Source of the DNA: an uncultured Clostridium sp.
Lineage (GTDB): Bacteria; Bacillota; Clostridia; TANB77; CAG-508
Length of the DNA: 64,000 bases
Direction: 5' to 3'
Assembly (NCBI GenBank): GCA_946404215.1
Contig: CAMJCT010000003.1
Location: forward strand, 46,731-110,730
Shown: positions 56,988 through 64,000 of the stretch, one piece after another
Layout of the letters: every line of letters starts with the position of its first letter
How positions within the stretch are numbered: the first letter of the stretch is position 1
Notes under the pieces: model-generated
What the model saw: the letters and a program-made list of their open reading frames with translations, nothing else
Told to the model about the DNA's origin: nothing
The model's database searches: none
Made by a program: the position numbers and the translations under genes

Positions 56988-57140
56988 TTATTTTAAAAAA
57001 GATAAATTTTTTTTGATTATTAATTTGGAACCTTGCTTATTATGTAGTAAAAAAATATCAAAAAAAGTATATAGTGAATAAATAGTAATAAGAAAATTAA
57101 TAAAAAAAGAAATAAAAAATAGATTAATTAGTGTAGAAAT
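56988..57140 (-). CDS. Small membrane protein, first gene of locus B minus operon, possible ATT start
   Basis: The product of about 50 aa has one or two hydrophobic helices (LINLFFISFFINFLITIYSLY) and a Lys-rich end. A TTG at 57176 is in frame but lies inside the promoter region, just before the -10 box. ATT at 57140 is 7 nt after AAGGCGG (57154-57148), so I take it as start. virD4 starts 27 bp downstream of its stop. No family is recognised. Confidence 0.5.
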   Translation of the reverse strand: MSTLINLFFISFFINFLITIYSLYTFFDIFLLHNKQGSKLIIKKNLSFLK

Positions 57141-57167
57141 AATATCACCGCCTTTACAATTTTTTCC

Positions 57168-57196
57168 ATAATACAATATTTTTTATGATTTGTCTA
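57168..57196 (-). promoter_or_regulatory. Promoter of T4SS locus B, minus operon
   Basis: On the minus strand TAGACA (57196-57191), 17 bp, TATTAT (57173-57168). The predicted start near 57161 leaves a leader of about 20 nt, like the plus operon. Confidence 0.65.
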
Positions 57197-57226
57197 TACT
57201 TTTTTAAAAAAATATGATAAAATTTA

Positions 57227-57300
57227 GTTACTGTTCAATCATATTTAATTAGTAATCACGGTTAAGAAGTACAATTTAAATTTTAAGAATGAACAGTAAC
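57227..57300. mobile_element. Intact 74-bp MITE-like element
   Basis: Terminal inverted repeats GTTACTGTTCA (57227-57237) and TGAACAGTAAC (57290-57300) flank a 52-bp core. An exact 8-bp target duplication AAAATTTA lies on both sides (57219-57226, 57301-57308). No coding capacity. It sits between the locus B promoter and the DUF1858 gene. Confidence 0.9.
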
Positions 57301-57336
57301 AAAATTTATTAGTCAAAAAAAGCAAGGAGGAAAAAT

Positions 57337-57522
57337 ATGAAGTTTAATAAAGAGACCAAAATAGGTGAATTATTAGAAAATGCTCCAGAAAAAGCAGAAA
57401 TTCTTATGGAGGCTGGAATGCATTGTTTAGGTTGTCCTGCTTCTCAAATGGAGACACTTGAAGAAGCATGCGAGGTTCATGGTATAGATGTTGAAGAAAT
57501 AGTAAAAAAATTAAATTCATAA
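57337..57522 (+). CDS. DUF1858-domain protein
   Basis: The 61-aa protein has FNKETKIGELLENAPEKAEIL followed by MHCLGCPASQMETLEEAC, the DUF1858 signature with a CxxC (MHCLGCP). These small proteins are common in anaerobes, often fused to or near hybrid cluster or redox proteins; their role is not settled. The ATG follows AAGGAGG. It stands alone upstream of a tRNA cluster. Confidence 0.9.
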   Translation: MKFNKETKIGELLENAPEKAEILMEAGMHCLGCPASQMETLEEACEVHGIDVEEIVKKLNS

Positions 57523-57618
57523 TAAAAAATATTATCTTGTTATGAGCAATAATGTTTAGGATTAATAAACATAAATTCAGACATTTTGTTAAAAATGACA
57601 AAATTTTTAATAAAGCTA

Positions 57619-57647
57619 TTGACAACTATGGAAAAATAATGTAAAAT
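57619..57647 (+). promoter_or_regulatory. Promoter of tRNA cluster
   Basis: TTGACA (57619-57624), 17 bp, TAAAAT (57642-57647), about 35 bp before the first tRNA. Confidence 0.8.
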
Positions 57648-57680
57648 GTAAGGGCGTTGTGATTATAACGCTTTAGATTT

Positions 57681-57756
57681 GGGCTATTAGCTCAGGTGGT
57701 AGAGCACTTGACTTTTAATCAAGTTGTCCCGCGTTCGAGTCGCGGATAGCTCACCA
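57681..57756 (+). tRNA. tRNA-Lys (anticodon UUU)
   Basis: 76 nt, acceptor GGGCTAT/ATAGCTC, anticodon stem-loop CTTGACTTTTAATCAAG, T-arm GCGTTCGAGTCGC, encoded CCA. Confidence 0.96.
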
Positions 57757-57793
57757 ATTTTTTTTAAAGAGTATATTACATACTTTTTAATAT

Positions 57794-57868
57794 GGCCCCT
57801 TGGTCAAGCGGTTAAGACATCGCCCTTTCACGGCGGAGACATGGGTTCGATTCCCGTCGGGGTCACCA
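57794..57868 (+). tRNA. tRNA-Glu (anticodon UUC)
   Basis: 75 nt, anticodon loop CGCCCTTTCACGGCG with TTC, T-arm GGGTTCGATTCCC, encoded CCA. Second in a three-tRNA cluster. Confidence 0.96.
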
Positions 57869-57880
57869 ATTTTATATTTT

Positions 57881-57957
57881 GCCACTTTAGCTCAGCTGGC
57901 CAGAGCATCGCACTTGTAATGCGAGGGTCCCCAGTTCGAATCTGGGAAGTGGCTCCA
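57881..57957 (+). tRNA. tRNA-Thr (anticodon UGU)
   Basis: 77 nt, acceptor GCCACTT/AAGTGGC, anticodon loop CGCACTTGTAATGCG with TGT, T-arm CAGTTCGAATCTG, encoded CCA. Third in the cluster. Confidence 0.96.
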
Positions 57958-58069
57958 TAAAAGGTCAATAGTTTTGGGATAGCTCTTAATTGTTGGCTTT
58001 AATTTTTTATAATTAAATAAATGTTAAGATTTTTTCTTTTAATTAGAGGAGTTAATGGGAGGAATTTAA

Positions 58070-58801
58070 ATGTATAAGGTAGCAATAGTTACAGGAGCTT
58101 CAAGAGGTATAGGTAGAGAAATAGCAAAATATCTTGCAAGAGACAATATAAAGGTTATAGCAAACTATAATAAATCGAAAGAAAAAGCAATAGGATTAAA
58201 AGAGGAACTAAAAAAAGAAAATATAGATATAGATATATTTAAAGCAGATGTATCTAAAAGAGAAGGAGCAAAAGAGTTAGCTAATTATGCAATAAAAAAA
58301 TATGGAAAAGTAGATATACTTATAAATAATGCAGGAATTAGCGAATATAAAATTTTTACAGAAGAAACAGATGAAGATTGGGAAAAAATTATAAATACAA
58401 ACTTGTACTCTGTTTTTGCAATGTGCCAAGAAGTAATTCCAAATATGATTCATAATAAATCAGGATGTATAATTAATATCTCATCAATTTGGGGAATTGT
58501 AGGTTCTTCTTTAGAAGTGTTGTATTCAATTTCTAAAGCAGGAATTGATGGACTAACAAAGGGGTTAGCTAAAGAATTAGGACCATCAAATATAAGAGTA
58601 AATTCGATTGCTCCAGGAGTAATAGATACAGATATGAATAATAATTTAAGTGATATGGAATTAAAACAAATAAGAGATGAAATTCCATTAGAGAGAATTG
58701 GAAAAGTAGAAGATATTGCAAAATGTGTAAAGTGGTTAGTAGATGACAATTTTACAACTGGTCAAATTATATCTGTAAATGGAGGATGGGTAATTACATA
58801 A
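58070..58801 (+). CDS. Short-chain dehydrogenase/reductase (FabG/YmfI-like)
   Basis: The 243-aa protein has the classical SDR order: AIVTGASRGIGREIAKYLA (cofactor loop, residues 5-23), LINNAGIS, catalytic Ser in NISSIWG, YSISKAG (Tyr-x-x-x-Lys) and the 'PGVIDTDM' loop. Length and 'SIWGIVGSSLEVLYSISK' resemble YmfI-type EF-P 5-aminopentanone reductases as well as FabG; I cannot separate them. No fatty-acid genes are near, which argues slightly against FabG. The ATG is behind GGGAGGAA. Confidence 0.85.
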   Translation: MYKVAIVTGASRGIGREIAKYLARDNIKVIANYNKSKEKAIGLKEELKKENIDIDIFKADVSKREGAKELANYAIKKYGKVDILINNAGISEYKIFTEETDEDWEKIINTNLYSVFAMCQEVIPNMIHNKSGCIINISSIWGIVGSSLEVLYSISKAGIDGLTKGLAKELGPSNIRVNSIAPGVIDTDMNNNLSDMELKQIRDEIPLERIGKVEDIAKCVKWLVDDNFTTGQIISVNGGWVIT

Positions 58802-58802
58802 T

Positions 58803-58830
58803 AAAAAAAGTAGCTAAGGCTACTTTTTTT
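58803..58830. terminator. Terminator between convergent SDR and CBM genes
   Basis: AAAAAAAGTAGC, loop, then GCTACTTTTTTT. Confidence 0.9.
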
Positions 58831-58835
58831 AAAGT

Positions 58836-59303
58836 TTAATTGTTAGTTAGTTTTCTTTTATAATTTCCAGAAATCAATTTAGGTAAATAAGTTATAAGTT
58901 TATATACCGCTAAACGTATTTTTTTGTTCCATAAATATGACTTTCTTAATTTCTTAGCGTTTCCTAATGATAGAGGTTCTTCCTCTAATACTAATAATTC
59001 CGTTTGAATTTTTTCTAAAGGAAATACATAGTTCTTATATTCATTATTGTCCCATATATCATTTTCATTTTTAAAACAAAAGTTGAAAGTTTCTCCCTCG
59101 CATAGCTGAATTTCAGCTTGAAAACCTAATTCTGTTTTTTTCATTTCTATATCGTTAACATTATCCCAATTATTTCCGAAACCATAATGAATAGTAACTT
59201 TTTCTGAGGCATCTTGAAAAAGCATTCCTGTATAAGAAATTTTTACTATTGTATTTTCAATTAATTTATCTGTATTAAAAAATATATTTTTTGTCAATTC
59301 CAT
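58836..59303 (-). CDS. Starch-binding-like module protein (CBM25-type)
   Basis: The 155-aa protein has an N-terminal carbohydrate-binding module of about 90 aa: VTIHYGFGNNWDNVNDIEMKK, a FQAEIQLCEGETFNFCFKN strand and WDNNEYKNYVFPL. The 'HYGFGNNW' and 'WDNN' patterns are CBM25-like. It has no signal peptide and no catalytic domain. The C-terminal 50 aa are basic and may form an amphipathic helix. It could bind intracellular glycogen-like polymer. The ATG at 59303 is behind TAGGAGAT. Confidence 0.7.
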   Translation of the reverse strand: MELTKNIFFNTDKLIENTIVKISYTGMLFQDASEKVTIHYGFGNNWDNVNDIEMKKTELGFQAEIQLCEGETFNFCFKNENDIWDNNEYKNYVFPLEKIQTELLVLEEEPLSLGNAKKLRKSYLWNKKIRLAVYKLITYLPKLISGNYKRKLTNN

Positions 59304-59564
59304 TATTCTATCTCCTATATATATACTATTTATCTTTTGCTTTCAACATTATAATATTAAAAAATACATAGTTCAAGTAATTTTACAAAAATATTCAAAA
59401 ATTAATATATTTGTAATATAATTGTAATAATTTTATAAAGAAAGAATATTATTAAATAATGAAATAAGTAGTAAAAAATGTAATTATAAAAGTGATTAAA
59501 TATATTGTAAATAATATGTGTTTGTGTTAATATTAAAAGAGAATATAAATAAGGGGAATTTATT

Positions 59565-61427
59565 ATGGAAAATGAAATAAAAGAAAAGACAGATGAAAAA
59601 GAAAAAAATATAAAGGAAAATATTAAAGAGAGTAAAAAAAATGAATTCAAAAAAGTAGATGGAAAAACTAAAGAAATAAAAAAACAATTAAAAAATATTA
59701 ATAATACAGAAAATAACAAAAATAAAAAAAGATGGATTATTCCAGTTATAATAGTAGCTATTGTATTAGTATTTGGAATTGTTTTTTCAACATTTTTTGC
59801 ACTTGTTAATATAAATAGTTCAAAAATAGTAAGCGGAATAAGTATAGAAGGAATAGAAGTCTCTGGTCTAACTAAAGAAGAAGCCATTGCTAAATTAAAT
59901 GTTATATATAATGAAAAGAAAGAAAAAGAGATTAACCTAAGATATCAAGAATATGAATCAAGTTTAAATCCTACTATATTGGAAGTAAACTACGATGTAA
60001 ATAAAGCTGTAGATGAAGCATATTTAGTAGGAAGAGGGGAAAATATATTCATAAATAATTACGATATATTATTTTCATTAATAGGGAAGAAAAATATATG
60101 CGTTGATATGAAATTAAACGAGGAAATTGCAAAACAATCTATAGAAGATGTAGGAGCAAATTTGCCTGGAATAGTTATAGAATCAAGCTATTCTATAGAG
60201 GATGATAATTTAATAATAACAAAAGGAAAAGAAGGAATATGTATAGACAATGATATATTGCTAGATAGAGTTAAAGAAAATTTGAGAGATATAAATATAA
60301 ATGATAACTATATAGAAATTCCTGTAAAAAATAAAAAGCCAGAGGAAATAAATATAGATAAAATACATGATGAAATATATAAAGAAGCCCAAGATGCATA
60401 TTACACGAAGAACCCATTTACTGTCTATCCAGAAGTAGAAGGAATTGATTTTAATGTAGAAGAAGCTAAAAAGATTTTGGAGGAAGAAAAGGATGAATAT
60501 GTTATTAAACTAATAGTAACAAAGCCTAAGGTAACTATTAATCAAATAGGCTCTGAAGCATTTCCAAATCAATTATCTGTATTTACAACTAGATATGATG
60601 TGAGTGATGTAAATAGAACTACAAATCTTAGAATAGCATGTCAAAAAATAAACGGAAAGGTTGTAATGCCTGGAGAAGTATTCTCATATAATAAAACATT
60701 AGGACCAAGAACTGCAGCAGCGGGATATAGAAATGCAAAAGTATATGAAGCTGGAGAAGTTGTTGACGGAATAGGAGGAGGAATATGCCAAATTTCTTCA
60801 ACATTATATAATGCTGTATTAATGGCTAATTTAGAAGTTACAGAAAGAAGAAATCATCAATTTGTAACATCATATTTGCCAGCAGGAAGGGATGCTACTG
60901 TTGTATATGGCATGACTGATTTTAAATTTAAAAATACTAGACAATTTCCTGTAAGGATTTCAGCGAGTGAAAAAAATGGAATTGCAACGATAGCTATATA
61001 TGGAATTAAAGAAGAAAATGAATATACTTTTAGCTTTAGCACGAAAACAGTAGCATCTATTCCTTATACTGTAAAGTATGTAGAAGATAGTAGTTTACCA
61101 GCAGGAGCAGAAAAAGTAAAACAAAAAGGCGCAAATGGATTGAAAACAGAAACATATATTACTAAAATGTTAAATGGTAAGGTAATATCAACAACATTAC
61201 TTTCTAGGGATACATACGATGCAATGACAAGAATAATATTAAAAGGAACAGAAACATCACAAGGAGAAAGCAACAATAATGAAACAGTTAGTCAACCCAC
61301 AGCAGAGCCAGAAACAAAACCTAGTACAGAAGAGGTTAAAATAGAAAAACAAGAAGAAATTGTTAATCAGGAAAGTATTGAAAAACCAAGTTCTAAGGAA
61401 TCACAGGAAGAGCAAGCAACGGAGTAA
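59565..61427 (+). CDS. VanW-family protein with G5 domain
   Basis: The 620-aa protein has a charged cytosolic N-terminus (about 45 aa, Lys/Glu-rich), one membrane helix (WIIPVIIVAIVLVFGIVFSTFFALV), and two peptidoglycan-binding-like (PG_binding_4) blocks at about residues 85-300. The VanW domain has 'TTNLRIACQKINGKVVMPGEVFSYN' and GGGICQISSTLYNAVLMANLEV. A G5 domain (YTVKYVEDSSLPAGAEKVKQ) follows at about residue 500, then a Glu/Ser-rich tail. VanW-type proteins are surface proteins likely acting on the cell wall; the exact role is unknown. The ATG follows AAGGGGAA. Confidence 0.9.
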   Translation: MENEIKEKTDEKEKNIKENIKESKKNEFKKVDGKTKEIKKQLKNINNTENNKNKKRWIIPVIIVAIVLVFGIVFSTFFALVNINSSKIVSGISIEGIEVSGLTKEEAIAKLNVIYNEKKEKEINLRYQEYESSLNPTILEVNYDVNKAVDEAYLVGRGENIFINNYDILFSLIGKKNICVDMKLNEEIAKQSIEDVGANLPGIVIESSYSIEDDNLIITKGKEGICIDNDILLDRVKENLRDININDNYIEIPVKNKKPEEINIDKIHDEIYKEAQDAYYTKNPFTVYPEVEGIDFNVEEAKKILEEEKDEYVIKLIVTKPKVTINQIGSEAFPNQLSVFTTRYDVSDVNRTTNLRIACQKINGKVVMPGEVFSYNKTLGPRTAAAGYRNAKVYEAGEVVDGIGGGICQISSTLYNAVLMANLEVTERRNHQFVTSYLPAGRDATVVYGMTDFKFKNTRQFPVRISASEKNGIATIAIYGIKEENEYTFSFSTKTVASIPYTVKYVEDSSLPAGAEKVKQKGANGLKTETYITKMLNGKVISTTLLSRDTYDAMTRIILKGTETSQGESNNNETVSQPTAEPETKPSTEEVKIEKQEEIVNQESIEKPSSKESQEEQATE

Positions 61428-61453
61428 AAAAGTAACAATAATGTAACGTAATA

Positions 61454-61720
61454 GTTACTATTCAGTCTTAAAATTAGAATTGTTCTGCTTAAACGTGATT
61501 ACTATCTAAATATTTTTCGAATAATCTCGGCTTCCTTGCATTAAACACTAAAAAAATCTAACTAATTTCGAAAGCACCCTCAAAGATGAACTTTGAGATT
61601 CCCTTTCGAAATTACCAAGATTTTTTAAGTTATTTCAAGTCGCATTCGATTAATTCTCAAAATATTTAAATAGTAATCACTTAGCTAAGAAATTCTAATA
61701 ACATAAGACTGAACAGTAAC
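61454..61720. mobile_element. 267-bp MITE-like element with internal hairpin
   Basis: Ends GTTACTATTCAGTCTTA and TAAGACTGAACAGTAAC are inverted repeats, and 8-bp duplications ACGTAATA flank it (61446-61453 and 61721-61728). The interior holds a smaller imperfect hairpin around 61569-61616 (TTTCGAAAG…CTTTCGAAA with an AACTTTGAG-type inner stem). There is no ORF. It shares ends with the 57227, 29792 and 8119 copies. Confidence 0.88.
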
Positions 61721-61750
61721 ACGTAATAATAGTAAAATGAAGATAAAGTA

Positions 61751-61779
61751 TTGACATTGAAATAAAAAGAATATATAAT
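61751..61779 (+). promoter_or_regulatory. Promoter of tRNA-Lys(CUU)
   Basis: TTGACA (61751-61756), 17 bp, TATAAT (61774-61779). Both boxes are perfect. Confidence 0.88.
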
Positions 61780-61798
61780 ATTTAAGTGTCAAATACTA

Positions 61799-61874
61799 GG
61801 GTGACTAGCTCAGTTGGTAGAGCAGCTGACTCTTAATCAGAAGGTCGAGGGTTCGACCCCCTCGTTGCCCACCA
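61799..61874 (+). tRNA. tRNA-Lys (anticodon CUU)
   Basis: 76 nt, anticodon loop CTGACTCTTAATCAG with CTT, T-arm GGGTTCGACCC, encoded CCA. It reads AAG. Confidence 0.96.
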
Positions 61875-61875
61875 G

Positions 61876-61910
61876 AAAAAATAGGAAGTTTTAAAACTTT
61901 CTATTTTTTT
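61876..61910 (+). terminator. Terminator after tRNA-Lys(CUU)
   Basis: AAAAATAGGAAGTTTT pairs with AAAACTTTCTATTTTT. Confidence 0.88.
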
Positions 61911-62050
61911 TATTTAATAACAATTAATAATTTATTTATAAGAGAAGTAAAAAAAAAAAGAAAAAGTTATTAAGTGTTAAAAAGTTTTTAATTTTTGAAT
62001 ATTAATAATATAAAAGTAAAGAATATAAAAAAGTAAAGAAGGTGTTAGTT

Positions 62051-62743
62051 TTGGAAATATTAAAAATTATTGGGTTATCATTGGGCTCTATAATAATATT
62101 ATTTATATTAACAAAAGTTGTTGGACAAAGGGAGATGTCTGGGTTAAGTATTTTTGATTTTACTATTGCAATAACTATTGGATCTATCGCAGCTGAAATG
62201 GCTACTTCTCTGGAAAATAATTTTATGGAACCATTAATAGCAATGATTATTTATGCTTTGGGAACTCTTATTATATCTATTGTTAATATGAAATTTGTAA
62301 AGTTAAGACCTTTTTTTTCTGGAAAAACTTTGATTTTATACGATAATGGAACTTTATTTAAAGAAAATTTTAAAAAGGCAAAAATTGATTTAAATGAATT
62401 TTTATCACAATGTAGAACAAATGGATATTTTAACTTAAGTGATATAAAAACAGCATTATTAGAGCAAAATGGGAAAATAAGTTTTTTGCCATATAGTGAC
62501 AAAAGACCTGCAAATGCAAGTGATTTTAATATAAAGCCTAATGAAGAAGGAATAAGTACTAATTTGATATTGGATGGTAAAATTATGGTAGAAAATTTAA
62601 AAGAGCTTAAATTAGATAAAGTATGGTTAAATGAAACCTTGCAAAAGCAAGGAATTACCAAAATAGACAATATTTTTTTAGCAACATATAATGTAGATGG
62701 AAATCTGTCTGTCTATCTTACAAATAATGTTAAGAATGTGTAA
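62051..62743 (+). CDS. DUF421/YetF-family membrane protein
   Basis: The protein of about 230 aa has three N-terminal membrane helices with 'GQREMSGLSIFDFTIAITIGSIAAEMA', the DUF421 hallmark. A cytosolic domain follows (PFFSGKTLILYDNGTLFKENFKKAKI, LSQCRTNGYFNLSDIKTALLEQNGKISFLP). YetF-type proteins are of unknown function; some relatives are linked to spores. TTG 62051 fits the AGAAGG site better than GTG 62042. Confidence 0.9.
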   Translation: MEILKIIGLSLGSIIILFILTKVVGQREMSGLSIFDFTIAITIGSIAAEMATSLENNFMEPLIAMIIYALGTLIISIVNMKFVKLRPFFSGKTLILYDNGTLFKENFKKAKIDLNEFLSQCRTNGYFNLSDIKTALLEQNGKISFLPYSDKRPANASDFNIKPNEEGISTNLILDGKIMVENLKELKLDKVWLNETLQKQGITKIDNIFLATYNVDGNLSVYLTNNVKNV

Positions 62744-62957
62744 TTTTCTAAATTGCTCAAAACAAGGATTCCGCTTGTAAATCTAGAAAAAAGATGATAT
62801 TTGATACAAATATTTAAAATAAATGTAATATAAACTAAAAACTGTTAGTTCCCTAAATGTAAATGGTAAAAATATTGGTATATTCCCCCAATAGGGTATT
62901 GAAATAAAAAAAGAAAAGTTAAATAATAGTGTTAAATAAAAAGAGGGGGAAGATTCC

Positions 62958-64000
62958 ATGAAAGAAAGAAATACGAAAATACTAAACAAAGTTGCATTTG
63001 TAATATTATTTATTATGTTGTTACAAGTTTTTTGCCCTGTAATTCGGAAATATTAATATAATAAATGAAGCTTATGCAGATTATAATCCTGATTTAGACT
63101 ATGAAATAGTTAGAAATGAATATGCTAGGATAACAGGAGGTAAACCTAATAATGAAGGAATACTTAAAATATCAAGTGAGATAGTAGCTAATTATGGTAA
63201 TAGGTATCCAGTAAAAGAAATCGCAGAACGTGCATTCGAATACAACAGTGATATAAAAAAAATTGAAATGCCTGAAAGCTTAAAAACTATAGGAAAACAA
63301 GCATTTTATAATTGCATTTATTTAGAAACAATTAAAATGCCTGAAAAATTAGGTACTATAGGGAAACAAGCATTTTATAATTGCCTTAATTTAAAAACAA
63401 TTAAAATGCCTGAAAGTCTAGGTGTTATAGAGGAAGAAGCATTCTCTCAAACAGGATTAACCTTAATAGAAATTCCAAAGAATATGGCTCCTGCATGGTA
63501 TACTTTTGTTGTCGATTTAGGAGATAATGAAAATGTAAACAATGTTGTTATAAAAAGTGAAAAAGACTCAGAAATTGATAAATATATAAGAAAATATTAT
63601 AACAAAATAGAGTATGAGTATACTGAAAGTACGAGCTATATAAAGATTAATAACGGATTCTGTACAATAAAACTACAATATACAAATGTATCTAGTAGCA
63701 GCAGTAGCACAAGTAGTAGCAACACAAGTAGTAGCAGTAGCACAAGTAGTAGCAGTAGCACAAGTAGTAGCAACACAAGTAGTAGCAACACAAGTAGCAG
63801 TAGCTCAAGCACCAAAACATCATCAAGTTCTAGCTATACAACTACAAAGTCAATAAAAAAAACAGATAACGACTGTCCAGTAATAAAAAATGTTAAAGTA
63901 AAACTTGAAAGTAATGGAAAAGATGTAATTGTAACTTGGACTGCTACAGACAATGGTCTAGGAGTTAAATATTGGAAAATATCTAATAAAGCAAAAGATT
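62958..64000 (+). CDS. BspA-type LRR surface protein, needs +1 frameshift at CGG codon 30 (runs off window)
   Basis: ATG 62958 follows AGAGGGGGA and starts a signal peptide (VAFVILFIMLLQVFCPVI). Codon 30 is CGG (63045-63047); frame 0 then stops two codons later. Skipping the C gives GNINIINEAYADYNPD, with a likely cleavage site after AYA, and the frame stays open to the window end. Three BspA-like leucine-rich repeats follow (IKKIEMPESLKTIGKQAFYN, then ETIKMPEKLGTIGKQAFYN, then KTIKMPESLGVIEEEAF). A Ser/Thr/Asn-rich repeat (63688-63840) and the start of an Ig-like domain (CPVIKNVKVKLESNGKDVIV) come next. It is probably a surface adhesin or protein-interaction protein. The missing C-terminus may carry the anchor. 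Confidence 0.88.

Noticed and set aside
57174-57176. TTG start for the first gene of the locus B minus operon
   Set aside because: It lies in the promoter spacer just before the -10 box, so it would not be in the mRNA from that promoter.

Overview
This 64 kb window is the replication-origin region of a very AT-rich, spore-former-lineage Firmicute, most likely an uncultured Clostridia. The evidence is the order rpmH-dnaA-dnaN-recF-gyrB-gyrA with DnaA boxes, the sporulation genes spoIIR, spmA, spmB and a GerM-like gene, AGA as the main arginine codon, and strong GGAGG ribosome sites. Everything was read by eye from this sequence alone; no database search was run.

Layout. 0-9 kb: housekeeping and sporulation genes (spoIIR, murA, a YycJ-like hydrolase, rlmH, spmAB, an AbrB regulator, rsmI, a TrmN6-like methylase, GerM). 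9.3-13.6 kb: one giant CoA-dehydratase activase. 13.7-27.5 kb, minus strand: type IV secretion locus A, with four pilin-like genes, PrgI, a TraC-like protein, VirB4, TrbL/VirB6, two VirB8/TcpC-like proteins and a three-domain cell-wall hydrolase. 27.7-37 kb, minus: two tRNA-Ser, parB, parA, rsmG, mnmG, mnmE, jag, yidC, yidD, rnpA, rpmH. 37-39 kb: origin. 37.4-51.5 kb, plus: dnaA, dnaN, recF, gyrB, gyrA, interrupted by the first half of type IV locus B (44.6-48.9 kb). 51.5-57.2 kb, minus: dnaC, a DnaD-like gene and the second half of locus B (PrgI, TrbL, pilin, VirD4). 57.2-64 kb: tRNAs, an SDR, a CBM protein, a VanW protein, a DUF421 protein and the start of a BspA-type surface protein. Small inverted-repeat (MITE-like) elements with 8-bp target duplications are scattered through the window.

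Main discovery. Five genes appear broken by a single extra base: a hypothetical gene at 158-641, mnmE, dnaC, virD4 of locus B, and the BspA-like gene. In every one the break lies exactly at an in-frame CGG codon. Skipping its C and reading the following GGN as glycine restores a conserved protein, including the invariant Walker A glycine of DnaC and the N-terminal Gly-rich loop of MnmE. In my reading of all other genes I found no other in-frame CGG. The simplest view is that CGG is not a normal arginine codon here and instead triggers an efficient, perhaps regulated, +1 frameshift (or is read as a quadruplet CGGN = Gly).

Second discovery. In locus B at least three genes (a TraC-like gene, virB4 and virD4) have no ATG, GTG or TTG start that would give a full-length protein. 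Each has an AAGGAGG ribosome site followed after exactly 7 nt by ATA, ATA and ATT respectively, which suggests initiation at codons normally rejected by IF3. A fourth small gene may do the same. VirD4 of locus B combines both oddities.
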